In this document: in pieces, positions 15,316 to 25,910 of the stretch
Position numbering within the stretch: the first letter of the stretch is position 1
Layout: every line of letters starts with the position of its first letter
Assembly: GCF_002843605.1 (NCBI RefSeq)
Contig: NZ_CP025263.1
Span: 2,881,501-2,945,500, forward strand
DNA from: Pseudomonas sp. S09G 359
GTDB lineage: Bacteria; Pseudomonadota; Gammaproteobacteria; Pseudomonadales; Pseudomonadaceae
Direction: 5' to 3'
Length of the DNA stretch: 64,000 bases
Program-made: the position numbers and the translations under genes
Notes under the pieces: generated by a model
Seen by the model: the letters and a program-made list of their open reading frames with translations, nothing else
Database searches by the model: none
Told to the model about the DNA's origin: nothing

Positions 15316-16797
15316 TTAAGCCGGTTTCTTCAGGAGTTGTTGTAGGGTTGCGGTGACGCCGTTATCGCGCAAACTCACAAAACACCGCTCAAACGCTGCC
15401 ACAAACTCAGGCGAGTTGGGAATAGCCGTGCCGAAAATCTCTTCCACACCCAACAGGCGCTTGCTGATCAACGCATCGTCGCTCACCAGCCCCTGGCAGA
15501 ACTCCGCACGCGGGTCAGGGATCTTGTAGCTCACGCCATTTTCATCCACACCCTTCAGATACAAGGCCCAGGCTGCAACCACCAGTGCCGCACGCTCGGT
15601 CTCACGCCCATCGGCAATCAGGCGGTTGATGGTCGGCACGGTGAACTTGGGAAACTTCGACGAACCATCCGAGCACACGCGCTCCAGCTGGTCGGCAATG
15701 GCCTGGTTGGAGAAGCGATCCACCAGGGTCTGCTTGTAGTCCGTCAGGTCGATACCCGGCACGGGCGCCAGGTTGGGCGTTACGTCCAGGTCCATGTACG
15801 CACGCATGTAGGCGACAAACACCGGATCATTCATGGTGTCGTGAACGAAGCGGTAACCCTTGAGGAAGCCCAGGTAGGTCAAGGCCAGGTGGCTGCCGTT
15901 GAGCAAGCCGATTTTCATCTCTTCATAGGGCGTTACGTCATCGGTGAATTGCACGCCGACCTTTTCCCAGGCCGGGCGACCGTTGACGAACTTGTCTTCC
16001 AGCACCCATTGCACAAAGGGTTCGCACACCACCGGCCAGGCATCGTCGATGCCGTGCTCGTCATGCAGTTGCAGGCGGTGGGCGGTGCTGGTCATCGGCG
16101 TGATGCGGTCGACCATGGCATTCGGAAAGCTCACGTTGGCCTTGATCCAGTCATGCAGCTCGACATTGTGCAGGGCGGCGAACGCCAGCAAGGCCTTGCG
16201 TGTGACGGCGCCGTTGTGCGGCAGGTTATCGCAGGACATCACGGTGAATGCCGGGGTGCCGGCAGCACGGCGCTTGGTCAGCGCGGCGCAGATAAAACCG
16301 AACACGGTTTTCGGGGTGCTTGGGTTTGCCAGGTCATGCTGGATCTGCGGCAGGTGGGCCATGAACTCGCCGTTGCTGTCGTCGATGCAGTAGCCGCCTT
16401 CGGTGATGGTCAGCGAAACGATGCGGATCTCGGGGCTGGCGAGTTTGTCGATCAATGCCTGGGCGCCGTCTTCGGCCAGCAGCATGTCGCTGATGGCGCC
16501 GATCACGCGCACTTCGGTGTCGTCGGTGTCGCCCAGCTCATACAGGGTGAACAGGTAATCCTGGCTGGCCAGGTCGTCGCGGGCCTTGCGGTCTTCGGCA
16601 CGCAGGCCAACGCCGCAGATGCTCCAGTCCAGGCCCTCGCCGGTATTCATCAGCGCATCGGTGTAATACGCCTGGTGCGCGCGGTGGAAACCGCCGACGC
16701 CGATATGGGCGATACCTTGCGTGGTGTTGGCAATCGCGTAGGCCGGGATTTTCACTTCCGGCGCCAATTGGCTGAGGTTCTGTTTATTCAGTTTCAT
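15316..16797 (-). CDS. mtlD: Mannitol 2-dehydrogenase (polyol long-chain dehydrogenase)
   Basis: A 493-residue NAD-dependent enzyme that oxidises D-mannitol to fructose and also D-arabitol to xylulose and sorbitol to fructose. The catalytic block EEMKIGLLNGSHLALTYLG holds Lys, Asn and His with the spacing of K295, N300 and H303 known from the P. fluorescens enzyme, and the length is identical to that enzyme. The N-terminal GVGGFHRAHQ is the NAD-binding signature. The ATG at 16797 is preferred over the GTG one codon earlier. It follows mtlK by 16 bp in the operon. Confidence 0.95.
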   Translation of the reverse strand: MKLNKQNLSQLAPEVKIPAYAIANTTQGIAHIGVGGFHRAHQAYYTDALMNTGEGLDWSICGVGLRAEDRKARDDLASQDYLFTLYELGDTDDTEVRVIGAISDMLLAEDGAQALIDKLASPEIRIVSLTITEGGYCIDDSNGEFMAHLPQIQHDLANPSTPKTVFGFICAALTKRRAAGTPAFTVMSCDNLPHNGAVTRKALLAFAALHNVELHDWIKANVSFPNAMVDRITPMTSTAHRLQLHDEHGIDDAWPVVCEPFVQWVLEDKFVNGRPAWEKVGVQFTDDVTPYEEMKIGLLNGSHLALTYLGFLKGYRFVHDTMNDPVFVAYMRAYMDLDVTPNLAPVPGIDLTDYKQTLVDRFSNQAIADQLERVCSDGSSKFPKFTVPTINRLIADGRETERAALVVAAWALYLKGVDENGVSYKIPDPRAEFCQGLVSDDALISKRLLGVEEIFGTAIPNSPEFVAAFERCFVSLRDNGVTATLQQLLKKPA

Positions 16798-16813
16798 CAC
16801 AAATCTCGCGAAA

Positions 16814-17917
<1,104 letters not shown>

Positions 17918-17940
17918 GATGGGCCCTCCGCTTGGAATTA

Positions 17941-18771
17941 TTATTTAACGGCGCCGAAGGACAAACCACGCACCAGCTGCTTCTGGCTGATCCAGCCGAA
18001 GATCAGGATCGGCGCGCAGGCCAGGGTCGACACGGCAGACAATTTGGCCCAGAACAAGCCTTCGGGGCTGGAGTAGGAGGCGATCAGCGCGGTCAGAGGC
18101 GCGGCGTTGGACGAGGTCAGGTTCAGCGACCAGAACGCCTCGTTCCAGCACAGGATCAGCGACAGCAACACCGTGGACGCCAGGCCGCCCTTGGCGATGG
18201 GCAGCAGCACGCGGACCATTTCCTGCCACAGGGTCGCGCCGTCCAGGCGCGCCGCTTCGAGGATGTCCTTGGGGATGTCCTTGAAGTAGGTGTAAACCAT
18301 CCACACCACAATCGGCAGGTTGATCAGCGTGTAGATGATGATCAGCGCAATGCGCGTATCCAGCAGGCCAAAGCTCTTGGCCAGCAGGTAGATCGGCATC
18401 AGTACGCCCACCGGTGGCAGCATCTTGGTGGACAGCATCCACAGCAGGGTGCCCTTGGTACGCTGGGTTTCGTAGAACGCCATGGAGTAGGCGGCCGGTA
18501 CCGAGATCAGCAGGCAAAGGGCCGTGGCGCTGAAGGAAATCAGCACCGAGTTCCAGGCGTAGCTGAAATAGTTGCTGCGTTCGTTGATGTGCAGGTAGTT
18601 CTCCAGCGTCGGCGTGAAGATGAACTGCGGCGGCGTGGCGAACGCGTCGATTTCGGTCTTGAAGCTGGTCAGCACCATCCAGAAGATCGGGAAGAAAATC
18701 AGGATCGAGATGGCCCAGGCCAACGTGCCGAGCAACAGGCTTTGCAGGCGGCGGGATTGTTGAAGCGTCAT
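17941..18771 (-). CDS. mtlG: Polyol ABC transporter permease MtlG
   Basis: A 276-residue inner-membrane permease of the MalG type with six membrane segments. The cytoplasmic EAA loop that contacts the ATPase is EAARLDGATLWQEMVRVLLP. It starts 10 bp after mtlF and pairs with it to form the channel. Confidence 0.92.
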   Translation of the reverse strand: MTLQQSRRLQSLLLGTLAWAISILIFFPIFWMVLTSFKTEIDAFATPPQFIFTPTLENYLHINERSNYFSYAWNSVLISFSATALCLLISVPAAYSMAFYETQRTKGTLLWMLSTKMLPPVGVLMPIYLLAKSFGLLDTRIALIIIYTLINLPIVVWMVYTYFKDIPKDILEAARLDGATLWQEMVRVLLPIAKGGLASTVLLSLILCWNEAFWSLNLTSSNAAPLTALIASYSSPEGLFWAKLSAVSTLACAPILIFGWISQKQLVRGLSFGAVK

Positions 18772-18781
18772 GGCGCGGCCC

Positions 18782-19681
18782 TCAAGGCTTGTCAGTCAGG
18801 TTTTTGCCGATCATCCGCACCAGGATGATCGCCGCGATATTGGCGATGACCACGGCAATCAAGCCGCCGGCCGAGGCCATGCCTACGTCGAACTGCACCA
18901 GCGCCTGGTTGTAGATCAGGTAGGCGAGGTTGGTGGACGCGTAACCGGGGCCCCCGTTGGTGGTGGTGAAGATTTCGGCGAACACCGAAAGCAGGAAGAT
19001 CGTTTCGATCATCACCACCACGGCTATCGGGCGGGCCAGGTGGGGCAGGGTCAGGTGCCAGAAGATCGCGATGGCGCCGGCACCGTCCAGGCGTGCGGCT
19101 TCCTTTTGTTCCTGGTCGAGGGACTGCATGGCGGTCATCAGCAGCAGAATGGCAAAGGGTAGCCATTGCCACGACACAATGATGATGATCGACAGCAGCG
19201 GGTAGTGCGCCAGCCAGTCCACCGGCTCGGCGCCGAATAACTTCCACACGGCGGCCAGAATCCCTGACACCGGGTGGAAAATCAGGTTCTTCCAGATCAG
19301 CGCACCGACGGTGGGCATGATGAAGAACGGCGAAATCAGCAACACCCGCACCAGGCCACGGCCGAAGAACTCACTGGCTTCCAGCAGGGCACTGATCAAC
19401 ACGCCAAACACCACGCTGATCAGCAATACGCTGCCCACCAGTAACAAGGTGTTGGTGGCGCCGGGCAGGAAGCCCGAATCGGTGATGAAGTAGGTGAAGT
19501 TTTCCAGCCCCACGAATTGGTTTTCGCCAGGGTAGAGCAGGTTGTAGCGGATCAATGAAAAGTACAGGGTCATGCCCAGCGGCACGATCATCCACAGCAG
19601 CAGCAAGGCCACCGAGGGGCTGACGAGAAACCAGCCGGGGTTGGCCAGGCGGTTTTTGGAGGGTGTATTCATAGTGATCAT
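18782..19681 (-). CDS. mtlF: Polyol ABC transporter permease MtlF
   Basis: A 299-residue MalF/UgpA-type permease with six membrane segments and the EAA loop EAARLDGAGAIAIFWHLTLP. The ATG at 19681 is used; a second ATG three codons later (19672) is equally possible because neither has a strong ribosome-binding site. A REP palindrome separates it from mtlE, which would let the binding protein be made in excess. Confidence 0.92.
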   Translation of the reverse strand: MITMNTPSKNRLANPGWFLVSPSVALLLLWMIVPLGMTLYFSLIRYNLLYPGENQFVGLENFTYFITDSGFLPGATNTLLLVGSVLLISVVFGVLISALLEASEFFGRGLVRVLLISPFFIMPTVGALIWKNLIFHPVSGILAAVWKLFGAEPVDWLAHYPLLSIIIIVSWQWLPFAILLLMTAMQSLDQEQKEAARLDGAGAIAIFWHLTLPHLARPIAVVVMIETIFLLSVFAEIFTTTNGGPGYASTNLAYLIYNQALVQFDVGMASAGGLIAVVIANIAAIILVRMIGKNLTDKP

Positions 19682-19724
19682 GGCCAGTCAGATGCATACA
19701 GAATCTGGGGTGGAACGCGGTCAG

Positions 19725-19811
19725 TGTGGGAGCTGGCTTGCCTGCGATGGCATCAGCGCCGTCTGCCTGACAGACCGCGCCGCCTGCATCGCAGGCAAGC
19801 CAGCTCCCACA
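19725..19811. repeat. REP palindrome in the mtlE-mtlF gap
   Basis: Arms TGTGGGAGCTGGCTTGCCTG and complement ending CAGCTCCCACA. It is placed directly after the binding-protein gene, where processed ABC operons often carry stabilising hairpins. Confidence 0.85.
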
Positions 19812-19847
19812 TAAAGCAGTTCCCACATTTAAAGGGGTGTACCCGCT

Positions 19848-21170
19848 TTATTTGGGGTAACCGGCCCGCTTCATTTCACGCTCGGTGGTGGTCTGCGCGG
19901 CGGTCAATGCGGCCTCCACGGTTTGCTGGCCAGTCAGCGCGCCGGAGAAGAACTTGCCAACCTGGGTGCCAATCGCCTGGAACTCAGGAATGGTCACCAA
20001 CTGGATGCCGATATACGGCACCGGCTTGAGGGTTGGCTTGGTCGGGTCCGCGACTTTCAGCGATTCCAGGGTCACCTTGGCGAAAGGCGCGGCCTTCATG
20101 TACTCGTCGCTGTAGGTCGACTTGCGCGTGCCTGGCGGTACGTTGGCAATGCCGTCGGTCTTGGCCACGAGCTGGCTGTATTCCTTGGAGGTGGCCCAAC
20201 TGGTGAATACCTTGGCGGCATCCTTGGCCTTGGAACTGGTAGGGATCGCCAGGGACCAGGAGTACAACCACGAAGTGCCCTTGTCGGTTTTTTCGTGCGG
20301 GGCAAAGGTGAAGCCAACGTGGTCAGCCACTTTGCTTTGGGTCTTGTCGGTGACGAACGAGCCGGCCACGCTGGCGTCGACCCAGATCGCGCACTTGCCG
20401 CTGTTGAACAGCGCCAGGTTTTCGTTGAAACCGTTGCTGGAAGCACCCGGCGGGCCGGATTTCTTCATGTTGTCGACGTAGAAGTTCAGCGCGTCCTTCC
20501 ACTCAGGGCCGGTGAACTCAGGCTGCCATTTTTCATCGAACCAGCGCGCACCATAACCGTTGGCCAAGGTGGTGATCAGCGCCATGTTCTCACCCCAACC
20601 GGCTTTGCCGCGCAGGCACAGGCCGTATTGCTCTTTGCTTTTGTCGGTGAGTTTGGCCGCGAATTCGCCGATCTGGCTCCAGGTCGGGTGCTCGGGCATG
20701 GTCAGCCCGGCGTCCTTGAACAGGTCGGTGCGGTAATAGGTGATCGAGCTTTCGGCGTAGAACGGCAGGGCGTACAGCGAACCCTTGACGGACAAACCAT
20801 CACGTACCGACGGGAATACATCATCAAGGTCGTAGGAAGCGGGTAGATCTTTCATCGGCTCCAGCCAGCCTTTGGCGCCCCACAGTGCAGCTTCGTACAT
20901 GCCAATGGTCAACACATCGAACTGCCCACCCTGGGTGGCGATGTCGGTGGTCAGGCGTTGGCGCAGCACGTTTTCTTCGAGCACCACCCAGTTCAGCTTG
21001 ATCTCCGGATGCTCGGTCTCGAAGGTTTTCGAGAGCTTTTGCATGCGGATCATGTCGCTGTTGTTGACGGTGGCAATGGTCAGGGTTTGCGCGCCAAAGC
21101 TGACGGCGCTGAGGGTCATGCATGCTGTCATGCAGGTAGAGGCAAGCAGAGTTTTTGCTGTGAACTTCAT
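19848..21170 (-). CDS. mtlE: Polyol ABC transporter substrate-binding protein
   Basis: A 440-residue family-1 extracellular solute-binding protein with a signal peptide (MKFTAKTLLASTCMTACMTL, cleavage near FGA-QT). It captures mannitol, arabitol or sorbitol in the periplasm for MtlFGK. The ATG at 21170 is chosen because GGAG lies 7 nt upstream; the in-frame ATG at 21182 has no such site. It is the first gene of the seven-gene operon. Upstream lie a CA motif and a 10 bp direct repeat. Confidence 0.93.
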   Translation of the reverse strand: MKFTAKTLLASTCMTACMTLSAVSFGAQTLTIATVNNSDMIRMQKLSKTFETEHPEIKLNWVVLEENVLRQRLTTDIATQGGQFDVLTIGMYEAALWGAKGWLEPMKDLPASYDLDDVFPSVRDGLSVKGSLYALPFYAESSITYYRTDLFKDAGLTMPEHPTWSQIGEFAAKLTDKSKEQYGLCLRGKAGWGENMALITTLANGYGARWFDEKWQPEFTGPEWKDALNFYVDNMKKSGPPGASSNGFNENLALFNSGKCAIWVDASVAGSFVTDKTQSKVADHVGFTFAPHEKTDKGTSWLYSWSLAIPTSSKAKDAAKVFTSWATSKEYSQLVAKTDGIANVPPGTRKSTYSDEYMKAAPFAKVTLESLKVADPTKPTLKPVPYIGIQLVTIPEFQAIGTQVGKFFSGALTGQQTVEAALTAAQTTTEREMKRAGYPK

Positions 21171-21212
21171 CGCGCACTCCATTTCCGCGCCCAGGGGGCT
21201 ACAGAAGGACAG

Positions 21213-21226
21213 TTATTGTTGTTGTG
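21213..21226 (-). promoter_or_regulatory. Candidate Crc/Hfq CA motif in the mtlE leader
   Basis: The coding strand reads CACAACAACAATAA about 43-56 nt before the mtlE ATG. It contains the AACAACAA/AAnAAnAA motif bound by Hfq-Crc. It would repress polyol uptake when preferred substrates are present. Confidence 0.5.
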
Positions 21227-21333
21227 TCTTCCTACGAACAGTCAGGAAGAGTGTGCGTTGATTACAGCCTTCAAATAGACATAAGACAAATCCTTGGGCG
21301 CACTTGGACTGATACTTTTTTGCACTGCTGAAT

Positions 21334-21354
21334 CCGCACCGTTCCCGCACCGTT
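21334..21354. promoter_or_regulatory. Direct repeat upstream of mtlE (candidate MtlR site)
   Basis: CCGCACCGTT occurs twice with an 11 bp period (21334-21343 and 21345-21354), about 165-185 bp upstream of the mtlE start. AraC-type activators bind direct repeats upstream of the promoter. MtlR is the obvious candidate, but the site is inferred. Confidence 0.4.
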
Positions 21355-21389
21355 TGCAAAAACCGACGCGGGGGAGGCGGTTGCCCGGA

Positions 21390-24300
21390 TTACTCTGCGA
21401 AGTCGAAGACGGCCTCGATCATGGGTTGGCTGAAGGTGCCCTTGCCGGTCCCCTCTATCAACTTGAAGGTTCCGTCCGGGTTGATATCAACGCCCAGTGA
21501 GCTGGCGATTACGGTGTCCACACCCGGTTTTCTCAGGAGGTCCAGCAGCGGTTTCTTACCTTGGTAGCTTTGATCCAGGACACTTCCCATGCCCGCTGTG
21601 GATTGGGACTCCACACCGCCAACGAATATGACCTTGCCACCATTGGCCAACGACCGATCCAGCTCATCCAGCAGTTGGTAGGTATCATTATCGAATAAAC
21701 CGTATTCCAGATTGCTGCCGGTCAGGTGCATCAGGGTGCGTTTTTGGTAGACACCGTCCTTGAGGTCGCTGAGCACTGCAAGTGCAGAACAATCCGTGAG
21801 GCTGCGAGTCGACAATACCGAGTGCGCATCTTCAGCCGTGTGGGAGTAACCCATCAGCACTTCAACCGGTTTTGCGGACACCGGTTTGATCTTTGGCGGC
21901 CCATAGGTGCGCGGTTGGTAATCAACCTGGGTTCTATAGAAGACCGGTTTTTCCGCGCTGCCTATATTCAGTTCAATTTGCGTACCGTTGTCTTTCAAGA
22001 TGTTGAAGTTGATGTCACGCCCGGCAAGTTTGCGGTCCAGTTGTCTTTCGGCCAGGAGGTGGATGTCAGCGTCACTGAGGCCGGCGTATTGTTTGCGGTA
22101 ATGCGCCAATGCGCTGGCGTAGAGCTTGTAGGGATCTTCGTCGTCAATGCCTTCGTAGTCGGTAATGATTTCCTGCTCGAACCCTTTTACGCGCACGCCA
22201 GTCAGTGCGTTGAGTTTCGCTGCGAGGGACTGCTCTCCGCCGTTACTGGAATAACAGGCCAATAACCGCACCTCGGGATAACTTCGAATGTCTATGCCGC
22301 GCGCCAACAACTCCTGGTCAATATCTTCAGCGGTGTACTGCTTGCCGCCTTCGCCATAGATGTGTGCCGGCTGCTCACCGATAGGTTTCTCGCCATGACC
22401 CATGATATTGAGTCGTTGTTTGCCGTTGTAAGTGTCGACAAAGGCTTGAATGTCGCCAGCCAGCGGTTTGATCTCCGCCGGACCGCCCAGCACGATGCGG
22501 TTTTTCGGGGGTGTGGCGAAGGGCGCAGTATTCTCGACCAATACCGAACCGGCGTTTGCCATCTTAGTGGCGCCGCTCGATGAGCGTGGCTTGAAATGCA
22601 CCAATAAGGTCGCCAGGTTGAGCAGCAGGTCAGTCAGGGCTGCCTCTTTGTCCGTGGTGTTATCGCCGCCCAGGGCCTCGATGTCCTTGAGGGTGCCCGG
22701 CGCCTGCAGCAGCAGTCCAAGTGTGGCGGCGGGGCCACGCAGCGCTGGCAGCAGCGCATTGAGCAGCAGGAAACCACCGTGTTTGAGGGACGCCCAGCGG
22801 CTTTTTGCGTCGGATGTGGAGTGGTGTTCAGCCAGGCTTATCAGGTTCCGGGCGTTGTCTTCGTACAGGTGCTCCATCAATGTCCCGGCTTGCAGCGTCT
22901 GCTGCAGACGGCTGTCCTGCGCCAGGGGGATGGTCTCATTGAGGGGCACAGACCCAAGGTTAAAGCCGAATAACACCAGGTTGGGGTGCTTGAAGCCATT
23001 GCCGCTATAGAGTTGCCGCGTGTTTTCGTCGGGCAGCCAGGCAAGGGTGTCGTTTTGCAGCTTGCCCTTTTTCTGTATGGCTTCCAGCAGTGCCTGGCGC
23101 GACGCAAACTGCAGCAGCGGCGCATCGGCAATCAGCGGGCGATAGAGAATATGCGGGCCGGTGCTACTGTCCTTGGGCTCGATCAGGTAGGCGCCTTCAA
23201 CCACATCGATTTTGCCATTGGCCTGGTTATCGAAGGCCAGCGGCCGGAGGGTGATGTCCTTGCCGTCGACGGTCCTGGGGCCGGCGCCCGGCTTGAGGAT
23301 CTCCTGCACGTAGCGGAACCCTGTGGGGTTGAAACCGGCTTCGCCCTTGATGCTCAGTTCCAGTGCTTTCATCTGTGTTTCGATAGGCACTTGTTGGGCA
23401 AACAGCGCCTGGCGCTCGGATTTTTTTGCGCGGTTATCGAGCAGTTTTTCCTTCAGCAACGCGGGGTAGGTCTTGCCGATATCAAGGTTGTCGACCAGGG
23501 CCTTGAGCACCAGCTCTTTCTCTAGCGCGGGTACCCTGGTTTTTATTTCTACGCCGTTCTCCTTGAGCCCGGTCTTGAAGAAGACTTCTATCTGGCCATC
23601 CGGCAGGCCCGACAGATTGTTGAGGAGCATGTCGGTCAGGCTCATGGTCTGGCGGTCGATACCGCCGGAACTCAGCGTCCCGTAGGGCACCTTGAAGACC
23701 ACCTCCAAGTCCTTGGCAGCGTACTGCGTCAGTTTTTGGCTTTCGGGCAACCTGTCGAATTGCGCCTGCGCAAACGTGCGGATGTCCGGGATGTCGCTGT
23801 TGTACCCGCGCCCCTTGTTCAGTTGAGTGAAGCTGGCCAGGCCGAGACTGAGCTCATGCATCACAAAACGTTCGGCTTCGCCGGCTGTACCCAGCCAATC
23901 GGGCAGCGTGGTTTTTGCTTGCGGCGAGGGCTGTGCGCCAATCAGGGGTGGGGCGTTGACCAGGCTGTTGCCTTGATGCTGTTTGATCACGATGTCGGCC
24001 TGAGCGTCGAACATATTGCCGGTCAGCGCTTCCAGGTGGCGCTTTTCGTTGGGCAGTTGATCCCAGGAACTGTAGGGGGTGATGTTCCCGCTGGGCTCCA
24101 CCCGCAAGAGAATCTCGCGGTCGGGTTGCGACAAACCGCGATGAATCAGCAGGTCCGGCGAGGCGCCGGGCAAGGCATACACGCTGGCGCCGGATGTCTT
24201 GGGGCCAAGGGGTGCGGGGCGCGTCGAACCTTGAGGGTGTCTCACGAGCATGTCCACGGTTTTGCGCTGCTCGTCGTCCAGCCCGGGTTGTTTCAGGCCG

Positions 24301-25631
24301 GCTTGTTGCAGGTTACTGCGCAGAATATGGCTGACCAATGCGCGGTGACTGCCTGGGAAGACAGTGCCGGCATCGCTTGGGGTGCTGAAGGCGGGTTGGC
24401 TCCAATAGGCCCGCGAGTCAGTGTCCAAGGCCGCGTTCAATTGGCCGGGAAGCGCACGTATGGCGGTGCTGAGGGCTGATAGGTCGAGGGGCAACGGAAC
24501 GCCAGCAGGGTTGCCCGTTCGTTCGAGTAAATCAGGGCGGGTATCCAGCACTCTATGGGTGGTGCCGAAAACTGGGGCGTCGCCACCTGTGAGGTAATCC
24601 CAGGCAAGTGTCATCAAGTGCGTTTGCTTGAATTGCCCCGGGTGATCCGGGTCGGGTGTTGCAATGGCGAGTCGGTTGACGTCGATGTCCAGCCCCGGGG
24701 CGCTTGCTTTGAGCTTATCGCCGAGCAATCGAGCAATCACCGTGTGCAGCGTGGGCTCACCGGCAAACTGGCGGCGTGCAATCGCCGCCATCGGGTTGAT
24801 GGCCGGGGAGGGGGGGTTAGGCGTGCCTGGGATGGGCGAGGGTTGAGAGGGTGCAAACAGTTTCGGGTTTTTTGCGATTTGAACAGAAAGATCGGCTATC
24901 GCCTCCTGCTGTCGTTGGCGGACGTATCTATAGGCCGGGCGGTTGAACTCTGGTGCTGTGGCGTCAGGTTCGCGCAGCGCTTCGAACGTTTGGTTTTTGT
25001 TCTGCTGGAAGATTGAGTATAAATTTTCGCCGATTGAACCGTTGGTGCTTGCAGCGTAGAAGTCGCCGATCACATCCGCAGGTGCATGGTTTGCGTCGGT
25101 ATAGTCAATGTTCAGTTTGAGCGTCGGCGTGAGTGCTTGAGCGGCGGCGGTCACCGCTGCGGTCGCCTGCCACCAGCCGGGATCGTATTTAGAAAAGGTC
25201 GCACGTTTGCCGTCTGCAATGCATTCGAGCTGCCATCCCGACTCAGTATTCAACCGCAGGGTTGAAGTGTCGATCTTGTGTTTGCTGGCGAAGCTTGCGA
25301 ATGGCTCGTTTTGAATCGCATGCGTCAGCTCGGCCCAGGCCATGCCGAACGTCGAGAAGGCCGGGATATCGGAAATGGTCCTGGCGGCCGGCCTGCCTTG
25401 CCTTTGCCCTTGACCGAAAAGGGCTCGATCCTTCAGCGCAACGCTGTACTTGAATGAAAGCGCCTTGTCGCCGGCTCTGATCAGTTCAGTTGCCAGCTTT
25501 TGGGTTTCCAGGCTCACCACTGCACTGGCACGCTTGATCCGTGCGGGCTTGATAATCGTCTGTTCGGAGGGGAGATAGGCGGGGGCGACATAAGGATTGA
25601 GAACGCTACTGCGTAATGACTCGTCACTCAT
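21390..25631 (-). CDS. Large dermonecrotic-type toxin with C80-like peptidase and CNF/CheD-like domain
   Basis: A 1413-residue protein without a signal peptide. The N-terminal part (about 80-240) resembles the dermonecrotic-toxin domain proteins of pseudomonads. A Pro-rich hinge lies at 261-280. A hydrophobic region (about 945-1015, FLLLNALLPALRGPAATLGL) looks like a translocation segment. Next comes NIMGHGE (H1079) and RLLACYSSNGGEQ (C1126): His-Gly and Ala-Cys after hydrophobic strands, 47 residues apart, as in clan CD C80 self-cleaving toxin peptidases. The end (about 1255-1413) has LTDCSALAVL (C1281), LMHLTG (H1302) and KVIFVGGVES, resembling CNF/DNT/CheD deamidases. The gene lies between mtlE and mtlR, in the same direction as the mtl operon. 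Domain calls are from motifs only. Confidence 0.65.
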   Translation of the reverse strand: MSDESLRSSVLNPYVAPAYLPSEQTIIKPARIKRASAVVSLETQKLATELIRAGDKALSFKYSVALKDRALFGQGQRQGRPAARTISDIPAFSTFGMAWAELTHAIQNEPFASFASKHKIDTSTLRLNTESGWQLECIADGKRATFSKYDPGWWQATAAVTAAAQALTPTLKLNIDYTDANHAPADVIGDFYAASTNGSIGENLYSIFQQNKNQTFEALREPDATAPEFNRPAYRYVRQRQQEAIADLSVQIAKNPKLFAPSQPSPIPGTPNPPSPAINPMAAIARRQFAGEPTLHTVIARLLGDKLKASAPGLDIDVNRLAIATPDPDHPGQFKQTHLMTLAWDYLTGGDAPVFGTTHRVLDTRPDLLERTGNPAGVPLPLDLSALSTAIRALPGQLNAALDTDSRAYWSQPAFSTPSDAGTVFPGSHRALVSHILRSNLQQAGLKQPGLDDEQRKTVDMLVRHPQGSTRPAPLGPKTSGASVYALPGASPDLLIHRGLSQPDREILLRVEPSGNITPYSSWDQLPNEKRHLEALTGNMFDAQADIVIKQHQGNSLVNAPPLIGAQPSPQAKTTLPDWLGTAGEAERFVMHELSLGLASFTQLNKGRGYNSDIPDIRTFAQAQFDRLPESQKLTQYAAKDLEVVFKVPYGTLSSGGIDRQTMSLTDMLLNNLSGLPDGQIEVFFKTGLKENGVEIKTRVPALEKELVLKALVDNLDIGKTYPALLKEKLLDNRAKKSERQALFAQQVPIETQMKALELSIKGEAGFNPTGFRYVQEILKPGAGPRTVDGKDITLRPLAFDNQANGKIDVVEGAYLIEPKDSSTGPHILYRPLIADAPLLQFASRQALLEAIQKKGKLQNDTLAWLPDENTRQLYSGNGFKHPNLVLFGFNLGSVPLNETIPLAQDSRLQQTLQAGTLMEHLYEDNARNLISLAEHHSTSDAKSRWASLKHGGFLLLNALLPALRGPAATLGLLLQAPGTLKDIEALGGDNTTDKEAALTDLLLNLATLLVHFKPRSSSGATKMANAGSVLVENTAPFATPPKNRIVLGGPAEIKPLAGDIQAFVDTYNGKQRLNIMGHGEKPIGEQPAHIYGEGGKQYTAEDIDQELLARGIDIRSYPEVRLLACYSSNGGEQSLAAKLNALTGVRVKGFEQEIITDYEGIDDEDPYKLYASALAHYRKQYAGLSDADIHLLAERQLDRKLAGRDINFNILKDNGTQIELNIGSAEKPVFYRTQVDYQPRTYGPPKIKPVSAKPVEVLMGYSHTAEDAHSVLSTRSLTDCSALAVLSDLKDGVYQKRTLMHLTGSNLEYGLFDNDTYQLLDELDRSLANGGKVIFVGGVESQSTAGMGSVLDQSYQGKKPLLDLLRKPGVDTVIASSLGVDINPDGTFKLIEGTGKGTFSQPMIEAVFDFAE

Positions 25632-25910
25632 GGAGGCGGCATCCGTTGGTAAGTAAGTCGTGGTTGTTTTGCTCTAAGGGAGGTTGAAATCAATGCCCTC
25701 AGCGCCTGACGATCAAAAAGCCTCGATGCGGTTGGGGTCGACTTGCGTAGTGGTGGGTTGTTAAATCGTTGATTGATTGGTTAAGCGCCCACGGAAGTTC
25801 CTCGCCTGGTGTTACAAGCTATTAGGCGGGTAGTGGCGGGTAGTGGCGGGTGGCTATGGGCGCGTGGCGGTGAAGGCTTTAAGGCATGGGGGTAAATAGC
25901 AGGCGCCTAT
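25632..25910. other. Spacer between toxin and mtlR
   Basis: About 280 bp without a supported gene. It holds a short tandem repeat, GGCGGGTAGT in just over two copies (25825-25850), and AT-richer sequence near 25755-25790. On the minus strand it would carry the toxin promoter and the end of mtlR. No clear promoter, terminator, att site or transposon end was recognised. Confidence 0.5.

Noticed and set aside
13714..15345. 543-codon frame opposite mtlY
   Set aside because: A typical high-GC shadow: rich in His, Gln, Gly and Ala, with no recognisable domain, and it lies opposite an obvious xylulokinase.
25825..25850. GGCGGGTAGT tandem repeat as an integration or attachment site
   Set aside because: Only two and a half copies, no matching copy on the other side of the toxin gene, and no integrase.
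25632..25910. hrp box upstream of the toxin
   Set aside because: The nearest GTGG/GGTTGA pair has the wrong spacing (18 nt) and mismatches in both boxes.
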